This document shows, one piece after another, positions 34,701 to 49,700 of a DNA stretch of 64,000 bases (the first letter of the stretch is position 1; each line of letters opens with the position of its first letter). The DNA is from Toxonevra muliebris (taxonomy: Eukaryota; Arthropoda; Insecta; Diptera; Pallopteridae). The stretch is from assembly GCA_963691655.1 (NCBI GenBank), contig OY829326.1, positions 92,435,235 to 92,499,234 on the forward strand. The letters run 5' to 3'. A program made the translations under genes and the position numbers. The notes under the pieces were generated by a model, which did not search any database, had not been told where the DNA came from, and saw only the letters and a list, made by a program, of their open reading frames with translations.

Positions 34701-37700
34701 AGCACTTAATAATGGCAAGAAAATAAGTAACTAATTCGAAAAACAAGCGTTTTTTTTGGTCAGAATTTCAACTTCAAATCTCTATAACTTTTGACAGAAA
34801 TGGAACAGAGAATCAAATAAACTCTTAAATCAAAGGTAATTTAATTGCCTTTTTGAAAATAATTTTGATAAAAATGTCAGAAAAATTAAAAAATGGCTAT
34901 ACCTCGAAAACCTGAGTTGCTACGACAAAACTGATGGCAGACGATGTTCGACTACAATATAATAACGACTACTTAACTCTGTTATGCATTCTGAACTTTA
35001 CTAAAGCTTTTGACAATGTTAATGTTATGAACTTGTAGGTACTTAGACATGTTGGGCTTCTGGAAAACCTATGCATTCGAGTCAATGAGGATCTTAGTTT
35101 CATTAATGACTTGGCAAATCGTAATGGTTTGTTACTTAATTCATCTAAATATTATATTTTACCAATTTCAGTCGTTGTACAAAAATTAGTCCTTCTCTTT
35201 CATTGATAAATCACCACTGAACTTTGTCGATTTAATTAGAAAATTGTAATAAGTTCACGGTTGGCAAAATCTTCGTGTCTTTATGAAGTAGTAGTTTAAT
35301 GTTGTTCTTCTTTTTCCTTTGTTGCTTATCTTACTTTGAATCTTAGAATTAAGTTATATATTTACAAATTTATATTATAACTCGAATTTTGCCTTATTTA
35401 AATTTTGTAAGAATTTCAAAAGAAAAATTTTCTTATTGTAGCTACCAATATTAACGTAAGTATAGGTAATTCGAATCGATTTTTGCAAGGGAAACTTTGA
35501 GCGCTAAAAAATAAGGATAACAGATTTATGCGAAAAAATGTTTTAATATAAAATTAAAGCATATTTTTTCCTCTTTTAAAGGTGTAAACTACTAAAAAAA
35601 AAACAATTCATAACTTTTTTTTTTTATAGATACTAAAGTAACATCACGTCGAAAAAATGAAGTGTATGTAATTCAGATCGAAAAGTTGAGAATGCATGTA
35701 AGTCGAGTCAGCAAAATTAATAACCAATTATCTTTAATTTGTGATTTATTTGGACGCAAAAGTTAATTTTGGTGTTTAAGGAACATATAAATATATAAAA
35801 AATTTATTTATGTATGCCTAAATACACACACATGCATACAAATTATTGTCCAAATCTATATATTTTCCTTTTGTAATCATATACCATTAGGCTGATCTTA
35901 GCCAAATTTGGTGTAGCCATGTATTTGTATGTATGTCATGTTGTAGGCTATAAAATGTGATCGTATCTCAAAGTGGGCGTGGCATTTAAAAAAAAATACA
36001 ATATCTTCGAATATCATATCGAGCTAAATTAATAAAATTTGATATGGAGACTCACTTGTTCCACACCAAACGCATTCTCAAATATGGGTCTGATCATGGG
36101 CGTATCAAAATTAGGGGAAGAGGCTGAGGCTGGGCGATATACCCGAATATATTACAGTGACAGATACAGGAAACATTTTTGGGGGGGAAATAAAAAATAA
36201 AAATTCTCCATATGAACCAAATCGCGGGCTAGAGCGTTACGTACTTAGGCATTTTTTTTTTGCTTCTTCAGAAACTTTATTTCAATGTTTAATAATGTCG
36301 AAGGTATGGCCGCGTGAAAACTTACTGGAACGTAACGCATTTTGAGGGAAACCTGTTCTTGTAGCGAATCATTTGACAATTTCTATGATCTATTTCCAAG
36401 GTAAAGGATCGTGGAAAATATTAACAACAGGAAACATTTATTCAGTTTATTGGTTTATAATGGCTCGAGAATTAATAGAAATTTAAGAATAATTCAAGGT
36501 TGCTGATTCCGACCCTGTATTCAGATTTTCTCTTTACCATCTGAGATTTTCTTTATATCGACCCGAAACTTATAGGTTTTTTTTTTTTTTTGGTGGATTC
36601 AATTCTCTACCTAAAAATCGAACCCGTTGAACTAATATTCGAGTCAAACATTAAGAACTAAATCGAAAGCTCTTCATTTCCAAAATTAATAATTATGTAA
36701 AAAGAGCATTTCATAAACCTCGTACTACATTAACACAAGATATAGGAGAGCTATAATGGTTCGATCTAATATAGCTAATATATCTATTCATAAAAAAAAG
36801 AAAAACCAAATGTAATAATACCATTTAAACTTCAAAAGATATGCAAATATAAGCTTTAAGAAAATATAAAAATACCCTTCCAAAGCGATATTGTGCTACA
36901 TTACTCTTATTGTACTAACAAATGTGATAACAAAAAGCAAAGCCAGTGAATACAAAAGCTTTTACCTTTAGAATATTTGGGTCTTTGTGCAATACGTACA
37001 TTGCTAAGAATCTCAGTGTTTTGAATTGATAGCGTTGTAGTATTTCTAACTTTGAATTACTAGTGGTACCCCACAATTAAACTCCGTATGTCCAAACTGG
37101 TTGCAATACCGTTTTATAAAATAGTAGTTTGCTCTCAAGACTCAGCTCTGATTTCGCTTTTATATGCTCTTTCCAATTTAACCTTTTATCAAGGTGTAGT
37201 CCTAAATATTTCACACTGCTACGTTTGGGAAGAGCAATTCCATTCAAATTTAAGGAAGGACATTCCCTTCTTCTTAATGAAAACGTGATATTTGTTGACT
37301 TGTCTGTATTCATCTTTATTTTCCGTCGAAGTAACCATTGTTGAATGTCGTCGAGCTGTTTCTGAACTAGATTTGCACCTTCTGTAGGAAATTCATTTGA
37401 CTCTAAAATAACAGTATCGTCTGGATAAGTAAAAATTAAATAAAGAGCAGGACCCAGAACTCCGCCTTGTGGTACTTCGGCGTTTATTTGACATATGGCT
37501 GATGTTTCATAATTTACTTTGACATAGAATGATCTCTTATGTAGAGAGAGGTCTTAAAACCAAATAAAATGGAGCTGGAAGTAAATTTTTTAATTTATAT
37601 AATAGCCTCTGATGCCAAACTCTGTCGAACGCTTGTTGAATATTCAAAAATATGTTAGTGTCAGTGACAATATTCACTATGCGATGATATTGCTTAGGAG

Positions 37701-40700
37701 TACCGTGCTAATGACGATTGGTGGACCGGAACTATATTTTTATTTTCTAGTATTATTAGCAATCTACTCAAGTATTCTTACGAATATTTTCGAGAATATT
37801 GCCAGCAAACTTATAGGTCTATATGAGGACACTGAGTTTTCAGATTTATTTGGTTTAGGTATCATTATTATTTCCGCATATTTCCATTGAGAAGGAAAGT
37901 GGTTTAATGAGCAAGATTATTCCTTATTCTTATAATTGAAAGTAAATCGTAATAACTAAAAACAACAATAACTAATTATGTTCACTTTTTTGCCTGTTTC
38001 AGTTATTAAATTTTTAAGTGTTTGAAAACCTTTTGGGGAGGGGGGAAATTTCCCCACTTATCTCTCCCCCCCCCCCCCCCCCTTGTATCCGTATGGGACT
38101 GAGCAATCTTACGTGGGAGCAATAGCGGTTCTAAGGGGCGTGGAAGGGGAGGGGATTTAGGGTTAAACACCCCTATAACCATCCCCCTAACTTCCCCCTT
38201 CCTTACTTATAAGAATTTCATATATTTAATCGCTGGCTAAATCAAAAAAAAAATTTAAAGGGATGACCCCGTACGCCTTCCAGAAGGATTTTTAACATTG
38301 TTCGTTCAATATATTTTTAAACTTATTTTTAAGAAATCAATCTTAAACTAATAACTTAAAAAAATCACAAAAAAGTAATTCAAAACTATTTGGGTTAAAG
38401 AAATCTCTGGACCCGCTAGTCCGTGGCCACGCCCGTTAGCTGGTGAACAATGAAATATATAAAAAATTATTTCCTCGCATCGTCCTAAGCAATTTCTGAA
38501 TTAAAATTTACAAGTATATTGACATGATCAAAAATATCAAATGTAGTCTGGAATGAAATAAATACTATTTAATAATTTAACACAAACTAGTTTAAAAAAT
38601 ATATTTGATATTGAATTTATCTAAAAATTCCTTTTTAGTTTCAAATTTGGTATAACACTAAAAAACGCTATTAATTTAAGTTAATATTTCAATAAAAAAA
38701 AAAATATTTTTGTTTTTAATATGCAAAAATTTGTAGCTAAAATTCAAAATATTTTTTTAAGTTTATCTAAACTTTGAACTCAAATTCCACAAAATATCTC
38801 TAAACGATCGAAATTACCTCCAAACATCACCCATTATGTCTAAATCACAACCAAAAAACTTTCACTAATTAAAACTCTATATATAGTTTTCCTATATTTT
38901 GTAATTATGCAAACACTTCATTTGCAGTAGAAAGTTTAAAAGTTTATTTTTAATATGCTTTTTAAAAAGGTACTTATTTTTACCAAACTATAGCAGAATA
39001 TTTAGTGAATAAAACCCAATATAAAATATATAAATATACCTACCAGCACGAAAGTTATAATTGTTATAAAATTTGTGGTTTTCTTATTTCATTTGCTAAC
39101 GCTTTGTATGAAAATAAGTTCGTCCTTTTTTTCATTCACAACTAATTAATTTGAAATAATTGAAATAAGTGTTGCATACCATAAGAAAAAATAATTTAAA
39201 AAATACCAAAGAAAAGTTATTAGAAGAACAAAATCGATCCGACTTATTTACATCGATCCGAATTACCAAAAAGCCGATTTTTAGTGGCGGGTTGATTTGA
39301 TAAAATGTTAGTATTATTTGTATTTATTATTAAACCAATTTTTTTTTCTTCAATTTATTAAATTATATTATTAAAAACATTTCGTTAGGTTTTTAAACAT
39401 TTTAAACAAAAAATAACCGTACTTAAAGCAGGTATTCCATTCAAAAACAATATGTGCTACTTTTGGAAGCTTTATTTTAAAATCAAATTCTCAATTTGAT
39501 TATAAAAAAAGTTTGTACTGAGTAAAAATTATGTTTTTTAATATGTTACATGTTACTTATGTATAAATAACGATATTTGTAAATTTTGTAAACTAAGGAA
39601 ATGCTTTTAGTAACGAGTATGCCCCCCTTTCGCCTTTATGACACTTCCTACTCGAGAAGACATGCTATCATAAAGTTTTTTATTAAATCTTCGGAAATGT
39701 CGTTGTACCAAGAGGATACAGTTATTTCCTTCAATTTGATTTGGGTTTATTATGACGAATTTTTGGTTAAATGATAGCGCAAACGTTGTCAATTGGATTC
39801 AAGTCTAGGCTGTTTCCGGACCATGGGCCATAACGATCCCCAAAATTTTTTATATTCCGCTCTCTATTAAAACAGAAATAAGTAATAACAAACAATTTTT
39901 AAAAATAATTTCCAAAAAGATGTTCATTCAACAGGGATAATTGCCAATTTGAATGATGACATGGTGCAGAATCGTCTTGAAATATTACTTTGGATATATG
40001 CTCAGCTAACCCAAGTAATAGATAGCCAGAAGAATAATTTCTCCAACATTGTAGCTGGTGATTGGACCCCAGACCGTAACGTGCGATCTGTGCTTTTCAG
40101 TATTTTGGGTACATTCAACACTGTATCTTTCGTTTAGTCTGCGGCGCACCATGACTCCTGAATCTGGACCAACAAGATTAGACGGCCAATTTTTCCTTTC
40201 CTTGCATCAATTTAAGAGATTTAAACGCATCTTTGCTGTTAGAAGTGGCTTTTTCACAGCTCTTCCTGCATCCAGATCATTTTCTCTTATTTTCTTTCTC
40301 AGTTTTTTTTCTAATTTATGCATCTCTCTCAACTCTGAAGCATTTTCTGGTGAACTTTTTTTCAGATTTTTTAAACTTATACGGACTATATCTCTGTCCT
40401 CACGTTCATTGGTTTTTCTTGGAAGTCCTCTGCCAGATAGGCGTGTCAGACTTCCGGTTTCCAAAAATTTCTTTCAGAATCTTCTCACTGAAGACTCGTG
40501 ACAGCCCACTTTTTGCGATAAAGAAACATTTTCTAAGTTTTGCCGCTTATATTTAAAAATTTTAATTTTTAGCTTTTGTGTTAATACTATAACTTATTTT
40601 TTAATACTCACTTAACCTTCAAATATTTTAAGACCGAACTGTACAGATCGATATAAAACTCATATGGAAAGCAGAACTTAAGTTACGCAGTCAGAAAATC

Positions 40701-43700
40701 AACAAACAAACTCGAAAAATAGCAGTAAATGCAAAAACAAAACTTTGTAAAGGAAAATCTACGAAAAAACTGTAGGTCGGCTTTTTTTTTGAGCGCGAGT
40801 GTACGAATCTGGATTAGGAAAATTAAGCAGATGCCTAAAAAATACCATATTATGGATAGTTGATAGCGGTCGTAGAGGTGTTATGAAAACGCGTTTAAAG
40901 TTTTCAATTAACTCCCACTTTGCAGAAAGAAGAAGAAATCTTATAGTTCTCATGCTCAGAGTATACAAGATATTAATATGAAATTTTTACACAATATGAA
41001 GCGTGGCATAATGAATAATTCTGCATCATTAATTTTAAAATCGTGTTTTTTTACTTATGACAGTCTTTTAGTAAATGAGCGATATGTAGACTGCTTCTTA
41101 GGGTGCCCGGTTTGTTTGATGTTGGGCACAGTCAAAAATCAAAACAAAAATGTTAACCCTGGAAGGACATGCTTCGCCGAATCGACGACGCATGTTTACG
41201 TTTTACAATTTTTCTTTCTCAGTAAGTGTTGGTAAGCATTAAATTTATGAATAAATGTTATTAAATAAAATGTCGATTGTTGTTTTTCTATATGATAAAT
41301 TAACCAAATAATGGGAAACAATCAACTTTCTAAGTTATAGATGCATAGATCATGTGTATGACCACGAAGCATGACCTTTACGTATAAAAAATAAGCATGC
41401 ACTTCCAGGGTTAAGATCGAAACTCATGCTTTCGCATTTACTTTCTTTTTATCCTTCTTTCATTTCATAATAGATTCTATAGGTTTACCGTCTTTGAATA
41501 TTCAGATAATTTAAAAACTAAATATATGGAGTTAATAGTGGCGTCGAATCGCCTCAAAACATTATTATAATAAGTGTTATATGTAGTCGTTTTTAAAAAC
41601 AAAAAAGTTATAAATATATTTAATATATAACATAGTGTAAAAATTGCATCTCAATTTTTAAGATTTTTTGAAAATCTTGTACGGTTTTTTTTTTACATTC
41701 GTTCTAAAAATTGTTTGGGTGTGCGCATAAAAAAAAGTTGCAATTGTTACTAAATGTTTTAAAATTTTGTAGAGAAGTTATTATTATATTTTCTGGTAAT
41801 CCGACAAGATTTTTTTACAGTTTACGACACTAAGAAATTTATGTGAGGTACCTAGGTACCCAGTCACCATATAGTACATACATATACAACACATATTTTC
41901 CACACAAAATTGGGTATACTTAGTAATATCAATCTTTTGTATCTGGTGGCTATTTTTTTTTTTGGATAGTAGCCACATCCTTTACAGTGTAGATAAACAT
42001 GGTATTACATAATATAATGAACCAGAACTTATGTGCCTTATCTGTTAATAAAATACGTATGTATGTCCTTCATATAATAAAAAAAAAAAACATTTTTTAT
42101 AGGTAGCTATAGTTGAATTCCAACTTTAGAGTTAAGGGTGAAATTGTTAAATATATTCAAATCTGCCTTATTATCTAGTACAAGAAACCTATTATTCCAT
42201 ATCATTAATTACCTCAATTATTCAAGCTCACCAAAAGTGTGAAAACTACATGCAACTGCAACAGTAGCAGAAACACACATACAAACGATTGTACTAATAC
42301 ATAGCAAAACTATTTACTTAAATAATACAAAAAAGAAATCATAAATATTCATAATAATATATTTCAATTACCAACAAGACCCACATGAATTGTATGTAAA
42401 ACGAAACAATTTAATTATGTATCATTTGTGTGTGTATCCAAGCAATAATTGAGGCATAAAGAATATTTGTTTGCCTCTACATTCATATATACACACATAC
42501 ATATGTAATGTATGGTATGTATGAATGTATGTATATGTATAGTATGTTGTATGTGGTATCAGCAAGAGAATTCAATTTCAAACTTCACAGTTGGAGTCAT
42601 GCGAGTTTTATTTAAGTACCCAATATTAAGCAAAATAACGTAAAAACACATTAAAAGCAAATACAACAACAATAATAATAATAATAATAAAAACAATAAC
42701 AACATAATCATTTAGATGCATACATACACATTCGAAAATTGGACAAAAAGGAAACCAAACTGAATCGGCCTGAAGTGAACTGTGAGCGAGTGAACTAAAA
42801 TGACCATTCGGACCCTAATATTTCAAATTAACTGCTATCAAACTGGACAGGTTATTTGCTTTCACTGTGCGATGCGGCGCGGCGTCATTACAGAAAGTTG
42901 CATGTGTTGCCGGTGTTGCTGCCACTGCTGTTGCTGTGGTTGCTGCTGCTGCTGCTGCTGCTAGCTACTATTGCTGTTAATGCCTACTGTGCATTTACGT
43001 CCATTTTCAGGGGTGTCTACAGAGCATTTAATAACTCAATGCAACACCATAATAGAGACATCGGCAATTGCATACCGGACGGACGGACGGGCGGATGGAG
43101 GGAAGGAGGGAGGGAGTTGACAGCGACAACATCAGGAACAGCAGAAACAATAGCAGCAGCAGCAGTAGCGGTCAGGACTCTATCGAGCGCAAAACGCCCC
43201 TGAGTGGTATACTTTTGCCTGTATGTATGTAGTTAATACATTCACATAATTCTTTAGTTTAAATTAAAGGGTATAGTGTCGGCATTGCTATAATATAAAT
43301 CGTATACAAATTAGGCATGCGGCGAGGAGGGTGAAATTTTAGGTACATATTGTAGAATTGGAACAAGAACTATGTATGAGCATGTGGTAGTGGCAAGTAT
43401 GTGTGTGTGTGTGTGTGAGTGTATGTATATACAAAGCAACATACTCGAAATGACTTAATAACACCAATATACCAACAGCTACTAGCTACTTTTATACATG
43501 CATAAATATATTGCAGGATGTGCAGCGTGTGTGCATCAGGTCATAATTCTCGACTAACAACAACAGCAACAACAAAAACCATTCAAGAGCATGAAAAGAG
43601 GTAATTGAAATTTATTATGATTATTTTGCGGTGAGCTTACACCACTGTGTATGTTTATACCTTATTTGGCCTCCTGGTTTTTGTATCCTCAAAATTGGAA

Positions 43701-46700
43701 TTGCAGCATTTGCATGCAACATTTTTTTCGATTTCGCAATTCGACAACAAAATGCAATTCATTCATTGCATTAAAACCAAGAAAGCAACAGCAAAAGACA
43801 AAAAAAAAAAAAAACAAAATGAAAATTAAGTGAAATGAAAGAAACATTGCATGACAGAGTGTCAAACGACGTAATGGAAAGCAAATGACTTATGTGCATG
43901 CCATAGCCAGTTACATTGGCATGACTACAAGCATACAGTGTCGACTATAGGATTTGGGTCTGAGGGAGGTGACTGCACGAAATTGAAAAAAAAAAAACAA
44001 ATATTTTATATGTTGTAAAATAATATTCCCAGCATTTTGGAAAATGAAGAAAGGAAAGACTGTTACCCCTATAGCCTCCATACGTTCCGCCACTGCATAT
44101 ATATTACAATAGTACTACTGTTTTTCATTCCCACATCGTACCTAAAAGATAAAAACATGATTGCATGAAGAGGCGGAGGAACTGGATAACGACGGCGGCG
44201 GTGTTTAAAGGAGTTAAGCTTTTAATCATTTCCAATTACGAAATTATTTTATCAGATTTAAACAAAATTAAAACATTAAGTTAAGAGTCAAAGATCGGAG
44301 GGGACAGAAATCACAAACAACTGAACTACATTTGGGTTTTCAATGCATTCCAGAGTTTTCGATTAGTGTATTTTTCTAAGATACGCTCAAATACAGTTTC
44401 ATCTTCTAATTAACAATTTATGTAAGTGTTTTTATAACTAATATAGCATAATACAACAAAATAGAAGTTTACAGATGAAAACAAAATTTTCTCGTGTTAA
44501 CGATTTTTTTGAAAATCGAATCTCAATCGAATCAAACTTGGTAATGGAGGTTATTCACACGATTCGACTTTTCAGAGTAAGTAATTTCTTTTTGGGATTA
44601 CTGTGAACTTAATGAGGTTACAGAAGTTTCTGCTTAATAGAGTTGGCAAATAATTCACACTTTTAGATGCAATTATCCCGAGAAATCCTTTCTCCCAAAC
44701 CGGGTTAGCTGCAAAACTGACGCAATTAAAAAAACCCGCTTTAAAACGGGGTAAAATGAATAAATAAAGCAAGTGCAAATATATATACAGTACACTCACG
44801 CTAATCAGGACACTCACTTTTCAGGATTTCTCAGCCATCTGCATGTTTCTGGCATTTTTAATCATTTACCTCTATAGTATGGACAGAAAAAATCAAAGGG
44901 CCGTATTTGGCCTAAGTGTGTCCTGATGGACAGCCACCTAAGTATATTTTGGTTTACAAATTGGGGGTAGCATGATCATAACTAGTGATGATTCGATACA
45001 AGTAAATACGTGTAAATACTTGATAGTTTTTATTCGATTTAAGTCCCTGTACATGAAATAAAGCACATAGCTACCACGTTCAGTGCGACACCTATCTCCT
45101 AAACTAATGTAGATCCCATTTTGATATTTTAAGGACATTATTTAAATACTTTAAGCTAAATTTTGAAAAATAAATTTAAATTTTGTTTTTAAGCTTTTAC
45201 TTCCGGTTTGGTGCATAAAAAAATTTTAATTTCCAGTCTAATTCCATAATTGAAAAGAACAGTAAATGTTCAATATTTTATTGTAAAATTGTGTGTCCTC
45301 ATTCATATTTTCAAGAAATTCAATTTGGCCGAATTTCAGAACTTCACATATTTTTACGTTGTCCGCTTCACATGAAATGCCTCATATTTAATATTGTGAG
45401 TCATATTGCAATATTAAATGCTACTGCAGAATTATTCAATATGCATCAGTGGCGGTTCTGGGATTTGGGTTTGGGGGGGACCTGATGTTACTGAATTAAA
45501 AGATAAATATCAGACGCACTATCGACCAAAACCCAGACCTAGACCTAAAACTAGTACAAAAATATTATCAAAAACAGGTCAAAAATTAAAAGATAACTGG
45601 GACAAAACTGAGACCAAAATTCAAACTAAAATCGGATAGAAATTTAGGCGGAAATTTCGACCAAATTTAAAACTAAAATTCAAATACTTTTTTCAGATCG
45701 AAGTTCAAACCAAGAAAAGAACCAAATTCAATTCAGATCAAAAATCAAAAATCTTTGCATCAAAAAGTTTTAACTTAAATTAAATAAAAACTAGACTAAA
45801 ATCCCCAACGAATTCAGCCCAATTTTAAAACAAAATTCAAACCGATTTCGGACCGAAACTCAGACCAAAATAGTATCAAAATCAAGCCAATTCAGAAAAA
45901 AATATTAACCACAACTCAAACTAATAGTTAGATTAAAACTGAGGCTAAAAAGACGCCAAATACAAATTAAAAACAATCCGAAATTTAGACCAGAAATCAG
46001 ATCAAACGCTGGTCTTAAATATCCGACCCCATTTTAATATTTATATTAAATTATTATTATTAAAATAAAATATAATATAAAATAATATTTTAAATCCTAA
46101 AGTTTTTCGTTTTTTGAAAGGATATATTTTTCACTGCTAATGGCTTTTTTTTGGAAAAATCTAAATATTTTTGATTTCTCAAAAATGACTGTTTACTATA
46201 AGATTGTCGGGTTTTGGGGGGGAGGAGGCGTTTCAGCCACTTCCCCCCTCTGAATACGCTACTGATATGCATATTCATAATATTTCAATTCATATTGCAA
46301 TATTGCAATGTATAAAAATATTGCAATACAGTATTGAAGTTTTAGAAAATAATGCCACCCATGAATGTATTTTGAAATCTTTTCACATTTTAACAAGTTA
46401 TAATCTGTTGATAGTTTTCCTGCTATTATAAATTTTCTAGCGATTTGTATCTACTTTACAACTTTTCTTTTACGTCAAGCAGCTCATACGTCATTTCTAC
46501 ATAATTCACGTGTTTTTAGTTGAAATATCTCAAGAACATTAGATAAAGGCGAAAAATTGAGTACGCCATCGTGATCTGGGAAATGATGTATGAGGTGCCA
46601 GACGCCACTTTTGAATTGTGTAGTGTAACTTGTGTCTTTAAACGAGTATTCGATACAAGTACGTAATCGATACTTTTATTCGATACAAGTAATGAGTAAA

Positions 46701-49700
46701 AGTATCGATGCTATGTGTGCTATCTCATAGGTTTTATGACCTAAATATTATTTCCGTTTTTAGTTTTTTTCTGTATTTATTGAAATTATTAATGAAATAT
46801 ATGTTTTAGGGCCGCCAGTGGTTTGACTGCGGAAAAAAATCATTTTTTTGACGCGTTGCGACGATATTAAAAATTTTTTTTCTTAATTTCTATTCAGAAA
46901 TATTTCATTAGGGAAATATTTTAAGGGATTAGTTCATTAAATAATTTAGAAACTAAAATTTCAAGATAATTTCTTAAGTTTGGTGGACCAAGTCTATCTT
47001 TCGAATGTGTGCGATATATGTATTTTAGTATAAAAAATGTAAAATATAATTTCTTATCTAAACAAAAAAAAATTTGCTGCGGATAACTGCGGATCCTATT
47101 TTTATTAATAAAATATTAAATGCATATCGGGGAAAAACTGTATGAAAATGTGATTATTTGTGATATCAGTTTACTTTTAAGAGATTGAAATTTTTTTGTA
47201 AAAAACAAAAAATATGAATTAAAATGAAATGCTAAAACAGTTAAAATTGTTTTTTTATGATAGTTATCTCAGTATCTTGACTGTAACGGATTTTAGAGTT
47301 ATTTCAGTTTTACTGTTGTATAGGAGGTGGGCGTGGAAGTTGGCCGATCACGCCCATTTCCATAATTTTTCTATTCCACGATCTAAGAGTGACTCATGTC
47401 AAAAATCGTTATACTGAGATGATTCCTTATATTTTTTCCGCACTGTGTATGGAGTCAAACCACTGTGGGCCGTGCCAAAAATTAGGCATTAAACCCGCTT
47501 ATTGATTGGGTGTTATGGTTATTCTTGTGGAGGCCACAATATACAAAATTGTTTTTTATGCCCGTTTTGTTGTTGTTATGTCAGTTTGTTATGTCAGTTT
47601 TGCTGCTGTTATGCCCGTTTTGAAACGGTCTTAACACCCATGGGCTTTCTCTCAATTCAGCTTGGAAAGTTTGGAAAAAATTGGCTAAATTTATGACCAC
47701 AATCTTCTAATAAATAAGATAATGTGGATCTTATTTCGCTTTCAATCCTTGTTTGGATTTGAATGTTATTCGTGATATTATAGGCAAACTTTCTCCAGAA
47801 GGTATTGAAGCAAGATCTGAGGATACTTTTACGAGTCGCAGCTTTAAAGTTGGAGCTTTATCCCCTAAAATTTTAGTTGTTTATTTCATTTCTGTTTATG
47901 CCTAATGCTGAGCCGATTTTCAAAAATAATTTATAACTGAATGTAGAATTTTGGGAAATTTTCAATCTAGCAGTGCTAGTTATTTGTTCACATTATAAAC
48001 CTATGTAAAATGGCGTTATAATGGAGAAGTGGATTTTTGAAAATATTTTTTAATGAAACCAACCATTTTGGAGAGGGAAAACGTCTAAAGAAAGCATCAA
48101 AGTGTGAATAATTATGATCCAAAACTGATTTTACCCCGATTCGCCCCAAAATACAAATTTTTAACTTTTGTACAGGAGACAAATACACGGATTTATTGAA
48201 GTGTGACGCGCGTTTGCGAGCAGAAAAAATGACACCTTACTTATTAATTAACTTTTGGAATATGCTCTAGAACGCGGGCATAACGATACTAGAAACCAGA
48301 GGCTTAGGCACACACAAAAAGTTTCGAAAAAAGCTGGCAATTCTGATCTTCTAGTATTTCTATTACTTACTACTATTGTTTAATGTGCAATTCTAATGAA
48401 CACAGCACACTTCTATTGATAAAAACAGTAAGTATGCAAAATTTCAGCAAAATACGTTGTTGAAACAGTGAAACACTGTCATGTCAGCTTATTCAGTGTA
48501 TGATCATGTTCTCTATGCTGCAAACAATTGCGGAGCAGAAAAGTGCAGGGGGAGGGATATAAATTAAATAATGAGCGAAGAGAGATTCTATTCGATAGGT
48601 AGGTGGCTTACATACATATTGGCGGTGTTGCCAATTTTCGTACTAGATTTAGCAGTTTTTAAAAATGTTTAGCTATATAATTTTCAAAAAATTATTAGCC
48701 AGAACTCTAGCCTCTTTTCATTTAAATTTTGCAATTTTTAGCTCTACAAGTAACTGGTAGTAGTTTTCTTTTAACCTTTTTCTTTTAGCAATAAAATAAA
48801 TTGGGGAAAAAATGTTAGTTTTTATAATGCGCTAAATTCAATCTCACTGCACAAATTTTTAAAGGGTTTCCGGGGCTTCCCTATGGATTAGGATTATTTA
48901 AATTTATTTCGTGAAAAGGATAAAGACCATGAACAAACTAATCTATTCAAATGCAAAAAATTTCGTCCTCTTTTGATTCGTCTAATATGGACTTGTTGAA
49001 TGAATTGATCCAACTGAATTTCGACTCATCGATCCACTTTTAACTTCTGTCTATTCAGAACTGTTAAGTTTAGTCAAAACTGGTTCAATGAGTCCAAATT
49101 TAATTGAATTAATTTATACTACAAGTCCCATATTAGACAAATCAAAGGAGGACGACTAAAACATTGCTCTGTAAGGTCACTGGCAAGCATGGTGGCGGAA
49201 GTTTTTGCGATTGGACAAATTAGTTGGTTCATGGTCTTTATTCTTTCCACGAAATGAATTAAAATATTGACCACCAAATCCATAGGGAAGCTCCGGAAAC
49301 CCAAATGCTTCATCAGCCACTGTGGAATTTGCCCCTTTGTGGAATATTTAGACATGAAATCTACTCGAAACGCACATTAAAGTTGTTTTAAGATTGATTA
49401 GCATGGAGAAGGGTTCATTTCTCTCATAAGTTGTCACTACCATCCGAGGATGAACTCCTTGAAACTTACTTCGGAACCTGGAAACAGAGTGTGGGAGAGT
49501 ATCACTTTCAAATCAGCCATGAGCTGAGATAGATTTGAAATAAAAGGGGGAAATGGTGCCCAAGAGGGCATTCATCAAGCTGACAAAGTCAATGCCTCGC
49601 AGATGTGAAGCAATGAATGTAAATAAGGAATATCATAAAATTGTTGCTTTTGTTTTGCGCAGCCCTAAGTGCATATTTCTTTGATTTTTTTTAAATTATT

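Noticed and set aside
36227..36345. Inverted GCGTTACGT words as transposon ends
   Set aside because: The match is only about nine bases, with no target duplication or conserved flanks.
40058..40556. Plus-strand open frames of 107 and 147 codons
   Set aside because: They are antisense to the decayed Tc1-like transposase relic, which gives recognisable motifs on the minus strand.
42856..43203. 115-codon plus-strand open frame with Leu run
   Set aside because: The Leu/Ala runs are translations of CTG and AGC microsatellites; no similarity or signal of coding outside the repeats.
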